Below are positions 26,901-34,671 of a stretch of 37,695 nucleotides of DNA, in pieces. The stretch's first letter is position 1. Each line of letters begins with the position of its first letter. The DNA is from JAWPMV01 sp038527215 (GTDB lineage: Bacteria > Bacteroidota > Bacteroidia > J057), in contig JBCBGC010000077.1 in assembly GCA_038527215.1 (NCBI GenBank), positions 1-37,695 on the forward strand, given 5' to 3'. Position numbers and translations under genes: made by a program. Under the pieces are notes generated by a model. That model was given only the letters and a program-made list of their open reading frames with translations, did not search any database and was not told the DNA's origin.

Positions 26901-27965
26901 CCATTGGTGGGCTTCTTGTAAGTGCCCTTCTTCATGGAAGAGCCAGGCTTGGGTATGGGCTTCCCAGGCATGCACCAAAGATGGTTCCGGCCACCTTAGT
27001 TGTAAGGCCTCCAGGATGGTGAGGGTTGGGGATTCGTTTGCCAGGATATCCTCTAGCTGATTCCTCGTTTCGAAGAAATCTGAGACGCCATCGGCTCCAT
27101 CAAAAGCTTGCCAGAATAACCCCTCTTCCAAGGCTTGCCTGGCGAGTTGAAATTCCGCCAACTGAACCAGGGCTTTTCCTAATTGCGCCTTCGTTATACC
27201 GTATAATGGTGGCGGGCCATGTTCTAACTGTTCGAGGAAGGCAAGTGCCTCTTCGCACAAGCTTTTGCATAATTCAGGTTCATCTTCCCTGGCTGCTGCC
27301 AGCAAGCACAAAGCAGCACCATAGAGTTCCATCACCTCAGGTTCATACCTATGCGGCTTCCATAATTGGATGCTCTGATTAAAAGGCTGGACAGAATCGC
27401 CCATATTCCCATCCATCTGGTAGGCAAGCCCTAAATGATACCATTGCCATCCTAGCTTGAACACATCAATTTCTTCCTCCTCCTCTAACACCTCAATGAT
27501 TCGTTTTCGAAGATGGATGACGTAGGGCCAATCCTCCTGAGCTGCCATGATTTCGGCGAGTTTTCCATGCAGATCAGGTTCGATGATTTCCTCTTCGGTT
27601 CCTGCCAGCAGTTGTAGATGATTGAAAACCACCTCCATCCTTTCTTCTGCATGTCCCCAGGCTTGTAGCTGAATGAGGGGCTCAACAGAATTGACTAAAA
27701 CGTTGAAGAAAATGAGATTCTGTTCCCCAATGAATTCTTGAAGGATCCCCAGTAGTTGAGCATAACAATTTTGAGCGCCGTCGAGGTTTTCTAGTAGATT
27801 CAATCCGTTACAAAAGGCCCAAATTTGTTCGTATAGCACATCAAAATCATCGGCATCCTGCACCAGGTCCCGGAGAGAATAGAACATATCAGAATAGGCT
27901 TCCTCTTCATTTCCACTTTCCAGGTGTTGAAGGACTTCCGTCCATAGGCCCGCGTACTTTTCCAT
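23919..27965 (-). CDS. TPR-CHAT protease-like protein
   Basis: I use the ATG at 27965 (MEKYAGLWTEVL), which lies 7 bases after the TIR gene stop and gives 1348 residues. About 1000 residues of helical repeats of TPR type (for example NLAIEAYEIAIASGEKRA) are followed by a coil. The last 330 residues form a CHAT caspase-like domain: ILHLATHAYF with His1180 and VLSGCETGLG with Cys1262 supply the His-Cys pair, and the domain ends in ARG-free NPRDWGGFILLEN. CHAT proteases cut target proteins when a partner releases them, as in TPR-CHAT of the type III-E CRISPR system. The dyad looks intact. The substrate and trigger are unknown. It is the second gene after TIR-TPR and converges on the FHA-kinase operon. 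Confidence 0.92.
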   Translation of the reverse strand: MEKYAGLWTEVLQHLESGNEEEAYSDMFYSLRDLVQDADDFDVLYEQIWAFCNGLNLLENLDGAQNCYAQLLGILQEFIGEQNLIFFNVLVNSVEPLIQLQAWGHAEERMEVVFNHLQLLAGTEEEIIEPDLHGKLAEIMAAQEDWPYVIHLRKRIIEVLEEEEEIDVFKLGWQWYHLGLAYQMDGNMGDSVQPFNQSIQLWKPHRYEPEVMELYGAALCLLAAAREDEPELCKSLCEEALAFLEQLEHGPPPLYGITKAQLGKALVQLAEFQLARQALEEGLFWQAFDGADGVSDFFETRNQLEDILANESPTLTILEALQLRWPEPSLVHAWEAHTQAWLFHEEGHLQEAHQWAKTGLSLYQQMKPIPWEEYEDLFFHTYYELCQQLELEEEAFEAYETLYSLAEVHFGEASKELIPYLIDLGAQAIILYGGKRAYPFYHRLLPIVEREEDQSYFLGICYIMQGAEQCENKDYESAFRCLEKARYLEPGLEGTEEELTHYRFFLHNGLGLCYWMFDKNNLAIEAYEIAIASGEKRAIKDFAYFQCHALAGIIQFGDNNLEKAEQYLEVCMQEDSFWWDQNHSLEKLVKYAWAMLMSLKDNNSEAEFYFDQYLDELPAELEEARGLLLSRQAMVYSDSGRYERAIEMQLAAIAYFEEHQPEAVEFRLVALRDLTTSYAFTRQKKEAILSNKKAIHLARATYGESDLRVLDLEVNLVGIYNIFFDHYGGIRIIEKGMKFFDQNPEHKKSHVYVLLVGAAVSTYSSLGDEENTQKYSQLFSQAREKNPYIDDIIQSEGLVDMSLKHISKDKKGAIETMNTSMGSILSELEANFGYLTEAEKVIFLQKYRLKLYLFFVYLAEAMGKGETKDASHALILWLRLKGLVLYSHSNLMRQVYEQANEQSAPTLDQWKSLRARKIALFESEESFDAQQSEDISQKISQLEKALNFRQKDREDIPEVDLKALRDHLHPNEAALEFVSLSPPMGLGEEIPFQIYVVFILLPDQENILLHMIEKGNEIEEIIGKLGRTHTQEAHQALAEELWTYLWQPIASILEPYSTIYLCVDGMLSLCNFNLFRNPDSKALLMDEKELIYLTSIRSLESVKAPRPAFPGMNLILGAPDYGPPGWANWSPLPGAKEETQQIAFLLDDHQISLQIFQGQEAKKEKLWEHTSPGILHLATHAYFSPPEFQAYPEPDFEEYVEFNQFRGMGVPPPSNLGEHEEAMFHAGIVLAGANASNKGILTAFEVSQLDLSETQLVVLSGCETGLGKVTEGEGVFGLQRAFFAAGAKAIIMSLWSVPDEPTQHLFQLFYEYWLQDQDKQLAFRKAQQAVRGRFPNPRDWGGFILLEN

Positions 27966-27972
27966 GATGATT

Positions 27973-29877
27973 TTATTGGATGTTAGCAGGGAGGAGGGCC
28001 TTGAGATCTTCCTGAGGAATAAACCCATATTCATTCCACAGAATTTGCTGCATCTTAAAAGGGATTTCCTTTTCTGAGGATAAAATTAGCCATTGAGCGA
28101 TATGACTTATCTCCCTTAGGATGGTAGGGGGATGGGGATGGAAAATCTCCACCCTTTCTTTAAATATTACTTTGCCAGTGGCTTTTTCTACAAACAAAAG
28201 GCTTCTGGTGGCCACTCCAGGCTCAGCTTGTACGAAAGCTGATTTGTTAGGAAAAAGGTGGTGCTTGTTAATGTTGATTTGGCCGTTTTGATAGGGAAGG
28301 GGATTTACCCATGATTCCCCTTCAGATTTACCTTGAAGAGCCCATACATATTGATCATTTTCAGGGAAATGTAGAAGGGAAAGGGAAATGTTTAATTGGT
28401 CAACCAGGAGAAAGGGTTGTCCTTTTTCTTTAAGGTAAACCCGTAATTCTTCGAGATGACGTGGAGATTCATTCCGAAAGGAAATCAGCCGAAGCGGATC
28501 AGCAAATTTTAATTCAAAGGCAGAGGGATGATCCAACTCCGTTGATTGTACCCAGGATTTTCCTTGACTCGTGATGGTGAGGTGCTCAGGCGATGGACGC
28601 CCTAGTTTTTTTAGAAGATAAAGATAATTGTAGATGATGACGGGGTTACCGGCTTTGAACTTTATGGCTTTGGAAAGCGCTGTAACAGCTTGCTCGATCC
28701 TATCGATCGAATATTCTAATATGGCCAAGTTGTTATAGGCTTCTCCCAGTAATTGATCGCCTTGTAAAACCAGATTTACCATTCGGCGCGCTTCGTTCCA
28801 ATCACGTTGTTCGAGGGCAATGTTCCCCAAATTTATACATGCTTTAGCATGATTAAGGTTTTCCTTAGGGACCTGCCCGTAGGTTTCTTTTGCTTTCTGC
28901 AAATCTCCCAACTGCTCATATGCCTGCCCTAAATAGAAGGCATAATCTGGTGTTTCAACTCGTTGCTGCGCTTGAGTCCAAAAGCTAATCGCTTCCTCAA
29001 AAGCTCCATCTCTGTATGCATATATACCCTTTAATCCTAGTAAAATGCTTTCCAATTCGCCCGATAAATTCCCATCCGTAATGTCCCCCAGACATCGATA
29101 CGTCATGAGGGTGCTTCGCTTTGGCATGTTGTGAAATTCCGGTTGGGATTGGGTCCAGACGTAGCGAAATCGAACTTGTTGGGTTTCTGGATAATGTTCT
29201 CCCCATACTACCATGTCTGCCCCGCTTTTTTCCCCTATTTGTTGAGCCTGATTCATGCTAAGGATTCGCGCGAACCCAACAGGGGGAACCACCTCTAAAT
29301 TTAGGGCATGATCTTCCGTGAAGTCTTCCATTCTAAGCCTGAGGAATTCAGCAAAGGAATCAGAGGATTCACGGCTGCCTGGATTTAAGAAGGGAAGGAT
29401 TAAAATCTTGAGTCCTTCTTTTTCAGTAAAAGAAGGCGCATTTTGGCTCAATTCTGTTACCCTTTTTTTCCCGCCAAGCAAACAGTCTACCAAGGACTTT
29501 ATATCTCCCCTAAATCGGCATCCTTTTTTCGAAGCGAGCAATACAGATTTTTCTTGTACGTCTTCCGGAGCAACCTCCCAAAAGAGCGGGATAAGGGGAC
29601 GACGTTTTAAATTGTAAAATGCGTTTACTTCCTTGCAGACCCAGCTGTCCCGATAGTACGCTATTAGATTTGGGGTGCATACAACGATACATCCTTTTGA
29701 ATTGCCCAAGGCGATATCGATATCGCCTGTTAATTCCTCTCCACTTTGTAGATCTCTACCTGAATACCAGACTTTCGCTCCTGCCTCTCGCAGAGCCTCA
29801 GCTAAAGGGGCGACGATTTCTTGCTGATCTGCTACTGTATGAGAGAGGAAGAAATCGAATTCAAATTGTCGTATCAT
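27973..29877 (-). CDS. TIR-TPR protein (candidate NADase effector)
   Basis: The 634-residue protein starts with a TIR domain at 1-140: FDFFLSHTVADQQEI, VWYSGRDLQSGEEL, and SWVCKEVNAFY with Glu83 in the place of the catalytic glutamate of SARM1 and bacterial TIR NADases. The next 130 residues begin KILILPFLNP and resemble a TolB-like or nucleotide-cyclase-associated fold (VVWGEHYPETQQVRF). Four or more TPR-type repeats follow at about 285-420, and the C-terminal 200 residues are beta-rich and unnamed. Bacterial TIR proteins degrade NAD on activation or act as protein-interaction units. The TPR suggests ligand-controlled assembly. The gene runs 7 bases before the CHAT gene, with which it probably forms an operon. 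Confidence 0.9.
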   Translation of the reverse strand: MIRQFEFDFFLSHTVADQQEIVAPLAEALREAGAKVWYSGRDLQSGEELTGDIDIALGNSKGCIVVCTPNLIAYYRDSWVCKEVNAFYNLKRRPLIPLFWEVAPEDVQEKSVLLASKKGCRFRGDIKSLVDCLLGGKKRVTELSQNAPSFTEKEGLKILILPFLNPGSRESSDSFAEFLRLRMEDFTEDHALNLEVVPPVGFARILSMNQAQQIGEKSGADMVVWGEHYPETQQVRFRYVWTQSQPEFHNMPKRSTLMTYRCLGDITDGNLSGELESILLGLKGIYAYRDGAFEEAISFWTQAQQRVETPDYAFYLGQAYEQLGDLQKAKETYGQVPKENLNHAKACINLGNIALEQRDWNEARRMVNLVLQGDQLLGEAYNNLAILEYSIDRIEQAVTALSKAIKFKAGNPVIIYNYLYLLKKLGRPSPEHLTITSQGKSWVQSTELDHPSAFELKFADPLRLISFRNESPRHLEELRVYLKEKGQPFLLVDQLNISLSLLHFPENDQYVWALQGKSEGESWVNPLPYQNGQININKHHLFPNKSAFVQAEPGVATRSLLFVEKATGKVIFKERVEIFHPHPPTILREISHIAQWLILSSEKEIPFKMQQILWNEYGFIPQEDLKALLPANIQ

Positions 29878-29941
29878 TGAATAGAGGACTTAAATATTTC
29901 CTATAAAGAAATATACATAATTTCAAATTATAAGCATAGCG

Positions 29942-29976
29942 ATTCCCTGCAACAGATCGGGCCTGATGCAGGGAAT
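29942..29976 (-). terminator. Hairpin between the small-gene cassette and the TIR gene
   Basis: A perfect 10-bp stem (attccctgca at 29942-29951 with 29967-29976) has a 15-base loop. It lies just after the end of the 66-residue gene (29997) on the minus strand and upstream of the TIR gene start at 29877. No T run follows, so it may only weaken read-through into the TIR operon. The rest of the 119-base gap (29878-29941) is AT-rich and may hold the TIR promoter. Confidence 0.5.
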
Positions 29977-29996
29977 GCGCCCCAAAATCTCGGGGG

Positions 29997-30197
29997 CTAC
30001 ATCTTCACTTCTTTCACATCTCCATACTTGCGGGCATCCGTTCTGACGAGGGTTACAGCGTCTTCAAGGGAGCGGGTTTCGCCCACTTTGTTATCGCTCC
30101 AACTGCCTCTTTCATAGCAGTAGTAGGTTTTACCGCTTTGATTGATTTTGTAGGTGTGCCACCCTTTGGAGGTCTTTACGCGGACTTCTTTTTTCAT
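29997..30197 (-). CDS. Small basic protein of the YidD-like cassette
   Basis: This 66-residue protein (MKKEVRVKTSKGWHTYKI, CYERGSWSDNKVGETRSLED) has a single small alpha/beta fold without membrane segment. No family is recognised. Its start overlaps the YidD-like stop by 4 bases (ATGA), so it is coupled to that gene. It is likely genuine because three small genes run in tight succession with clean overlaps. Confidence 0.65.
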   Translation of the reverse strand: MKKEVRVKTSKGWHTYKINQSGKTYYCYERGSWSDNKVGETRSLEDAVTLVRTDARKYGDVKEVKM

Positions 30198-30514
30198 CGT
30201 TGTTTAAATTGGTTAATGGTTGAATAAGAAAAGGGAGGGGGAATCATATGTGCAGCTAGTTCTTTTTCAGGCAAAACCGTCCCATCCACCAAATGACAGT
30301 TCCAGTCTCCCTCAGGGGTAGACTGTAGGGTATAGCCGGGGCGACATTGTTTGAGGCGTACTTGTAGGGCTTTGAAGCCTGCAACCAATCCTTCTTCTTG
30401 GGTTGTGCGATAGACGTAGCGGGAGCAAGACTCCTTAAACAAACAACAGCGACTTCGGCGAAGGAATCCCATCCGCCAGTAAAGGCGGATAGGGATCAAT
30501 AGCAAATGTCTCAT
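30194..30514 (-). CDS. YidD-like small protein
   Basis: The 106-residue protein matches the pattern of YidD, the membrane protein insertion efficiency factor. After an amphipathic N-terminus (LLLIPIRLYWRMGFL) comes CLFKESCSRY (Cys24, Cys30), then GLVAGFKALQVRLKQCRPGY with Cys57. Standard YidD reads C.F.P.CS.Y and then a C.PGG or PGY end. The YidD proline is missing, and an extra C-terminal 45 residues (DGTVLPEKELAAHM) are present. It therefore probably is a specialised paralogue rather than the housekeeping copy, which normally sits in the rpmH-rnpA-yidC cluster, not here. The gene overlaps both neighbours by 4 bases. Confidence 0.65.
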   Translation of the reverse strand: MRHLLLIPIRLYWRMGFLRRSRCCLFKESCSRYVYRTTQEEGLVAGFKALQVRLKQCRPGYTLQSTPEGDWNCHLVDGTVLPEKELAAHMIPPPFSYSTINQFKQR

Positions 30515-30753
30515 GCGTTATTCCGGCTAAATACGACCATTTGCAGGCTATTGGAATAACCAGGTGTTGCACCAAAGCCGAAACACCCTTTGGAACCCTG
30601 AACCCAGGTAGAGATGGTTTCAACCCCTTCATATTGCCAACCTTGGTCGACATTTTGCTGGATAAGATTTTCAAGATCTGCCGCTACGCGGGCTCCTCCT
30701 TCGTTTCTGGTGGTGGTAGGGCTAATGTAGACTACCCGAAATACTCGATTCAT
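30511..30753 (-). CDS. Small DUF4177-like protein
   Basis: The 80-residue protein (MNRVFRVVYISPTTT, LENLIQQNVDQGWQYEGVETIST, QMVVFSR) follows the strand-helix-strand layout of DUF4177-like proteins. In these a GW.. segment follows the helix and a short strand ends the protein. It has a Gly/Cys-rich CFGFG insertion in the middle. This type is often found next to YidD-like genes in my recollection, and the function is unknown. It opens the small-gene operon that runs down to 29997, with the ATGA overlap at 30511-30514. Confidence 0.6.
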   Translation of the reverse strand: MNRVFRVVYISPTTTRNEGGARVAADLENLIQQNVDQGWQYEGVETISTWVQGSKGCFGFGATPGYSNSLQMVVFSRNNA

Positions 30754-31186
30754 AGAGATAAGATTAATGTTAAGTGTTGATGACCATGATTTTATCTTTT
30801 GATAGGAGAGCTGAGCGGAACCCTCGATGGATTTTGATGCTCATTCAGGGAAGTAGCTTGTGGGTACCGAAGGCAGCTTAACCCCTGTGGGTAGCAATCG
30901 GGGACCTAAGTGAATACGGCCCACTATTCCTCCCGGTGAAATAGGTTCCACGTATTTCGTATGGTATCTATTCACTACCCAGCCGAAGCGTTTAGGTAAT
31001 CCAGACTTGCCCTTAATTGATTAAGACCCTCACAAGGTAAAAGGAGGGTCGTTGGTATTCAATGACAGGAAATAGGCATTTGTTAGCTTAGGTAAAGTAC
31101 GATTGGCAGAGGTCGCCTTAGGGATCTCCCAGGAAGGTTTCCCCTGTTTAACCAAGCAGCTCTTTATAACGATCAAAGGAGGTGTT
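30754..31186. other. Gene-free stretch with inverted repeats
   Basis: No coding frame is convincing. A 7-bp hairpin (gaccctc at 31025-31031 with 31044-31050) and a separated inverted pair (agtgaata at 30909-30916 and tattcact at 30969-30976) are visible. It holds the promoter of the cassette that begins at 30753. The hairpin at 31025-31050 may end transcription from the minus-strand gene stopping at 31187. Confidence 0.4.
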
Positions 31187-31663
31187 TCAGGTACTCATAT
31201 CCACTTCCACGGATCTTCGAAATCCGAGAACCGTATAAACTGCGGTCAGGATAGCCAGTGCCACTCTCCCCCAATGCAGGATCACCCACCAGCCAAGTCT
31301 GACCCTGACTTCCTCTGCAGCGTAGGTCTGCTCCAGAAAGCCAAAGTTGGTAGGTAAATGATAGATGGCAGATATCAGCAATCCGCCCAGGGTACCGTAG
31401 AGGGCCACCCGCCATAGTTTTTTTGCTTGGGCGTCCTTCTGGCCAAGGATCGCCAGGATAATGGCGGCAATGGCGGGAAGCATGGTGACGGGAAGGGTTG
31501 CCAATAAGTAATAAAACTTAATGCCAAAGTCCTGCATAAACTCATCGGAGGATAAGCTTTGCCAATAGGGCGCGTAGGTCAATCCCATGTTCAGCAAATT
31601 TCCCAAATAGGCGCCTGAAGCGACGATGGCGATGACATAAATGATGAGCTTTTTGTTACGCAT
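31187..31663 (-). CDS. DUF1772-like four-TM membrane protein
   Basis: The 158-residue protein has four hydrophobic spans: residues about 6-26, 48-72, 85-103 and 127-148. The layout of four spans, with the conserved LGWWVILHWGRVALAIL before the last, is that of DUF1772-type (anthrone oxygenase-like) membrane proteins. The function in bacteria is not established. The start is the ATG at 31663. It stands alone: a pseudogene on the plus strand lies on one side and the gene-free stretch on the other. Confidence 0.65.
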   Translation of the reverse strand: MRNKKLIIYVIAIVASGAYLGNLLNMGLTYAPYWQSLSSDEFMQDFGIKFYYLLATLPVTMLPAIAAIILAILGQKDAQAKKLWRVALYGTLGGLLISAIYHLPTNFGFLEQTYAAEEVRVRLGWWVILHWGRVALAILTAVYTVLGFRRSVEVDMST

Positions 31664-31737
31664 GTCAAGTGAGTCTTTATTACCGCTTAGACACCGACAT
31701 GTGGCAGGTGTAAAGACTTGGGAGAAGAAGGGGGTTA

Positions 31738-31971
31738 GATAATGACGGAAATCAAGACCTGATCCTCACCACCGCAGAAGGAATCCGCATTTATATAGGG
31801 AATGGAGACGGGGACTTTAGTACCCTGTACAATTTCGACAATCTCCCCAATTTTTATCAGTTTGGAGACGTAGCGGTGGGAGACTTTAATATGGATGGAA
31901 AAAAGGACTTGTTATATACCGGATCCGAACCTGGAAAAGCCCAGGTCTACCTGATGCTAAGTGCCCTTTAA
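31738..31971 (+). pseudogene. 3' remnant of an FG-GAP/VCBS repeat gene
   Basis: The frame reads NDGNQDLILTTAEGIRIYIG, then GDVAVGDFNMDGKKDLLYTG, and ends at a TAA. These are two FG-GAP/VCBS calcium-binding repeats of the type found in large secreted Bacteroidota proteins. No start codon precedes them: the frame is closed by a stop at 31711-31713, and the bases before 31738 do not continue the repeat. The 5' part is therefore missing. A strong terminator still follows 40 bases downstream, which fits a gene that lost its front by deletion. Confidence 0.75.
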
Positions 31972-32011
31972 GGCATCCAGCCTGGGAAGATATTTCTTTC
32001 TTTTTACTGAG

Positions 32012-32054
32012 AAACATGAGCCATCTCGTTTTGGGAGATAGCTCATGTTTTTTT
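32012..32054 (+). terminator. Intrinsic terminator of the lost FG-GAP gene
   Basis: A 10-bp outer stem (aaacatgagc at 32012-32021 with 32041-32050) and a 5-bp inner stem (atctc/gagat) enclose a 7-base loop. Seven T (32048-32054) overlap the end of the stem. This is a classic intrinsic terminator that now serves only a gene fragment. Confidence 0.85.
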
Positions 32055-32478
32055 GAAGCCTTAAAAGGATAATCTATTCGGTAGTCGAAGGGGTGAGAGC
32101 TTAAGAAAGGTGTCCAGATCAAATTGTGGCTACTACAGGTTAGAATAAAAAGATTTTTTCGATTCTCATTTAAGGGTGCGGAAGGGGCCTTGCTCCTTTT
32201 TTCTTAATATTCCGCTTCTCAGTCTTTTAAAGAAAAAGATAAAAAGTAAGCTCAGGCAAGAATAAATAAACCCTTCAGTAAACCTTCTATGATAAATACC
32301 TAAAAACTGGATTTCTTTGCTTTAGCTGCTGCCCGAGTCATTAAAGATTTTAAAATAAGTTGCCGAATTATTTTTTCTGATCCGTCCTAAGACCTCGTAA
32401 ATAGCTAACCAATTTGCCTTCTCAAAAATTCATGATTTAAATGATTGCAAATATCAAGATTTATCTAAAATGAATCCC
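32055..32478. other. AT-rich gene-free stretch
   Basis: I see no coding frame, RNA gene or clear repeat. A weak hairpin followed by T (near 32180-32202, aaggggccttgctcctttttt) may be another terminator. This stretch is clearly richer in A/T than the flanks. Confidence 0.35.
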
Positions 32479-33108
32479 TTAATCAACAGTGTCACTTTCA
32501 GAGCCTGATTCTTCCTTTTCCTTCAATAGTAAGCCCTCCTCTTCTTCTCGAAAATTCACTTGGGCATGGTGCTGCGCACGTACACTCCGCCAGTATAAAT
32601 ATATAAGAGCAATACTCAATACTGCTATTATGGATAGGAATCCGTAATATGCTAATGCCCAATCTGTTTTTTCAAAGGTGAGTATATCATACACGCCACC
32701 AGTTAAGGCAGCTAGCAGTGCGAGAAAGGAGAGACCTAAGTTACCTATCAATGCAAAATTTTGCCAGGCTTGTTTTCTTTGCAGAAATGATTCCCACAAT
32801 AAGAATCGATCTTTCTTCTTCCAACCTTTCTGCATCTGTTGTTCTAAAACCTTCCGACAATAGAAGCCGATTCGTTTGATTGAAAAACTGTAGCTGGCAA
32901 TCAAATAATCAAAGAAGACTGCAAAATAGGCAGGTACAAATAATGTTGAAAACGGAATATCTTCACTTTCTGAGATGATAATACCAATTGCTGCACTTAC
33001 AAAGGTGATTTTACCTCCAATAATTTGGGTGCGCAGTTTCTGTGAGGTGACAAGCTCTTGGCGAAGTTCAGTGTATAAATTCCAGGCTAGAGTAGTTTTT
33101 TCGTCCAT
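32479..33108 (-). CDS. Four-TM membrane protein of unknown function
   Basis: The 209-residue protein has four hydrophobic segments: about 32-47, 55-73, 116-140 and 149-170. Charged helices lie between the second and third pairs (KVLEQQMQKGWKKKDRFLLWE). The tail is highly acidic and charged (REEEEGLLLKEKEESGSESD). The layout of two hairpins with a cytoplasmic helix resembles small membrane proteins seen with some defence systems, for example the SLATT group, but I cannot assign it. The ATG at 33108 is well placed. It stands alone in an AT-rich region with long gaps on both sides, so recent acquisition is possible. Confidence 0.6.
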   Translation of the reverse strand: MDEKTTLAWNLYTELRQELVTSQKLRTQIIGGKITFVSAAIGIIISESEDIPFSTLFVPAYFAVFFDYLIASYSFSIKRIGFYCRKVLEQQMQKGWKKKDRFLLWESFLQRKQAWQNFALIGNLGLSFLALLAALTGGVYDILTFEKTDWALAYYGFLSIIAVLSIALIYLYWRSVRAQHHAQVNFREEEEGLLLKEKEESGSESDTVD

Positions 33109-33566
33109 CTCGGTATATTGAATGGTTTAGCTACAATCAATAAGGATATCATAACCAGTCCTCTGTCCTTACTTAGAATCGTAGTAATAAGGGAGATTCG
33201 AGGGTTAATATCCTCCTAGAGCCTGTTTAAAATATTTTTTCAGATTCCCAAAATCCTGCTTATTCTCGGCTAAAGTTCAAGATTTTAACATCCTCTCAAT
33301 TTTAAAGATAAGAATGTTTCTCGAAAAGTTGGAATTAGCGGTTCTTAGATAAGAGAACCAAAGTGTGTCAAATTGTGAATACCTAAAACCTTCAAAGAGA
33401 ATACTAAGATAAATTTGTGCTTTATCCTGAATTAGTATCCTTCTTAAAAAACGAAACCCTTGGATTGGAAACATAACGCCCAAGGTAACCATTTACTACC
33501 CCTCTTTTGGAGCTAGTCCTTTGAAGCATTTTACTGGTGGGGTAGGCCCAAAATCACTACACCTCA
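33109..33566. other. Gene-free stretch
   Basis: The only longer frame (33277-33492, minus) has no domain, odd composition and no credible start site. I see no RNA gene. It may hold the promoter for the four-TM protein on the minus strand. Confidence 0.4.
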
Positions 33567-34595
33567 TCATTCCTTGATTTTCCTCACTAAAAAATCGACA
33601 AAGGTTTCAGGGTTGGCATCACTAAATATAATAGGGTTGCCGTAGGTGGTAACATTAGCGACCCCTGCTGCGTCCGCAAATTCTTTAATCTCTCTGGCAT
33701 GAAAAGGATGATGATTAAAACTGCTGCTGGTCAAAGGTTCATCATTATGGCCCCCTGTGTTGGTTACCCAAATCTCTGGATCATCGGAGGACAATTCAGC
33801 AAGCATATCCACCCGCTTCCGGTAGGCTTCAATTTCAGAAGATTCGTAGGCTTCTTTGGTACTCACCCCATAGAAATTATATAGATTTTCCGCTCCAAAT
33901 TCGTTAGTAATATCCGCTAGCGATACGCCGAATTCAACAAAGACATCTCCCAGCCACCGCTTTTCGATATCTAAGCTAGATTGGGTGGCATTTAGGGCAA
34001 TTCCTTTTACCCTACTACTTTCATGTAGTACGACATCTGAGCTGTTTTCTTCCTTTAAATCATCTTTGGTGGCTAACCACAATGCAGCCGAAGCACCTGC
34101 AGATGAGCCAAATAGCACAATATTCTCTTTATCGAGGTTTAATGCCTGATGGACATATCTTATATATTGTATGGCCCTTTTAGCGTCGTTTAAACTTTTT
34201 ATCACGCCCTCCTCGTCATTCGGTACAATGAGTCTATAATTAATCGTGGCTACCGCAATGCCCTTGCTTAATAGCTCAACGATTTCAGCTTCAAAATTAC
34301 CCGTATAAATAAATGCTTTATCTCCTCCCGTAAAGCCACCGCCATGAATGAAAATCACCAAACCTGTGGGGGAAGAACTGGTAGGCAAAAAAATATCAAA
34401 TTTGGTTTTATCGTACCCATCATAAGGTATATCCGCAGCAAATTGAGCCGCTACCCCTTGAAGATTGATGGGCGGATTGGAGAACTGGAGTTCTAACAAA
34501 GGACTGTGTGGATCGGTAGGGATGATTGATTCGGACTCATTGCAAGAGGAGAAGATCAGTAAGGCGAAGAAGAAAATCAGGAATTTTGTATGCAT
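33567..34595 (-). CDS. Lipoprotein carboxylesterase, alpha/beta hydrolase
   Basis: The 342-residue protein begins with a lipoprotein signal (MHTKFLIFFFALLIFSSC), so it should be attached to the envelope. It is an HSL/carboxylesterase-type hydrolase: VIFIHGGGFTGGDK holds the oxyanion HGGG, VLFGSSAGASAALW has the nucleophile Ser165, and the likely catalytic His follows in NTGGHNDEP or HHPFHAREI, with Asp in DDPEIWV or nearby. The natural substrate is an ester of unknown type. It has no operon partner: the gap to the histidine kinase is 76 bases, and the two may be transcribed together. No lid domain or sorting signal is visible. Confidence 0.85.
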   Translation of the reverse strand: MHTKFLIFFFALLIFSSCNESESIIPTDPHSPLLELQFSNPPINLQGVAAQFAADIPYDGYDKTKFDIFLPTSSSPTGLVIFIHGGGFTGGDKAFIYTGNFEAEIVELLSKGIAVATINYRLIVPNDEEGVIKSLNDAKRAIQYIRYVHQALNLDKENIVLFGSSAGASAALWLATKDDLKEENSSDVVLHESSRVKGIALNATQSSLDIEKRWLGDVFVEFGVSLADITNEFGAENLYNFYGVSTKEAYESSEIEAYRKRVDMLAELSSDDPEIWVTNTGGHNDEPLTSSSFNHHPFHAREIKEFADAAGVANVTTYGNPIIFSDANPETFVDFLVRKIKE

Positions 34596-34671
34596 CTCTT
34601 AGTTTTTATGAACCTAAGACCCTCCTAAATTCAAATGGTTTAATGAGGGGCTTAAAAACTGCTAACGACCT

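Noticed and set aside
33277..33492. Minus-strand frame of 71 residues
   Set aside because: No domain, odd composition and a position in AT-rich non-coding sequence; not supported as a gene.
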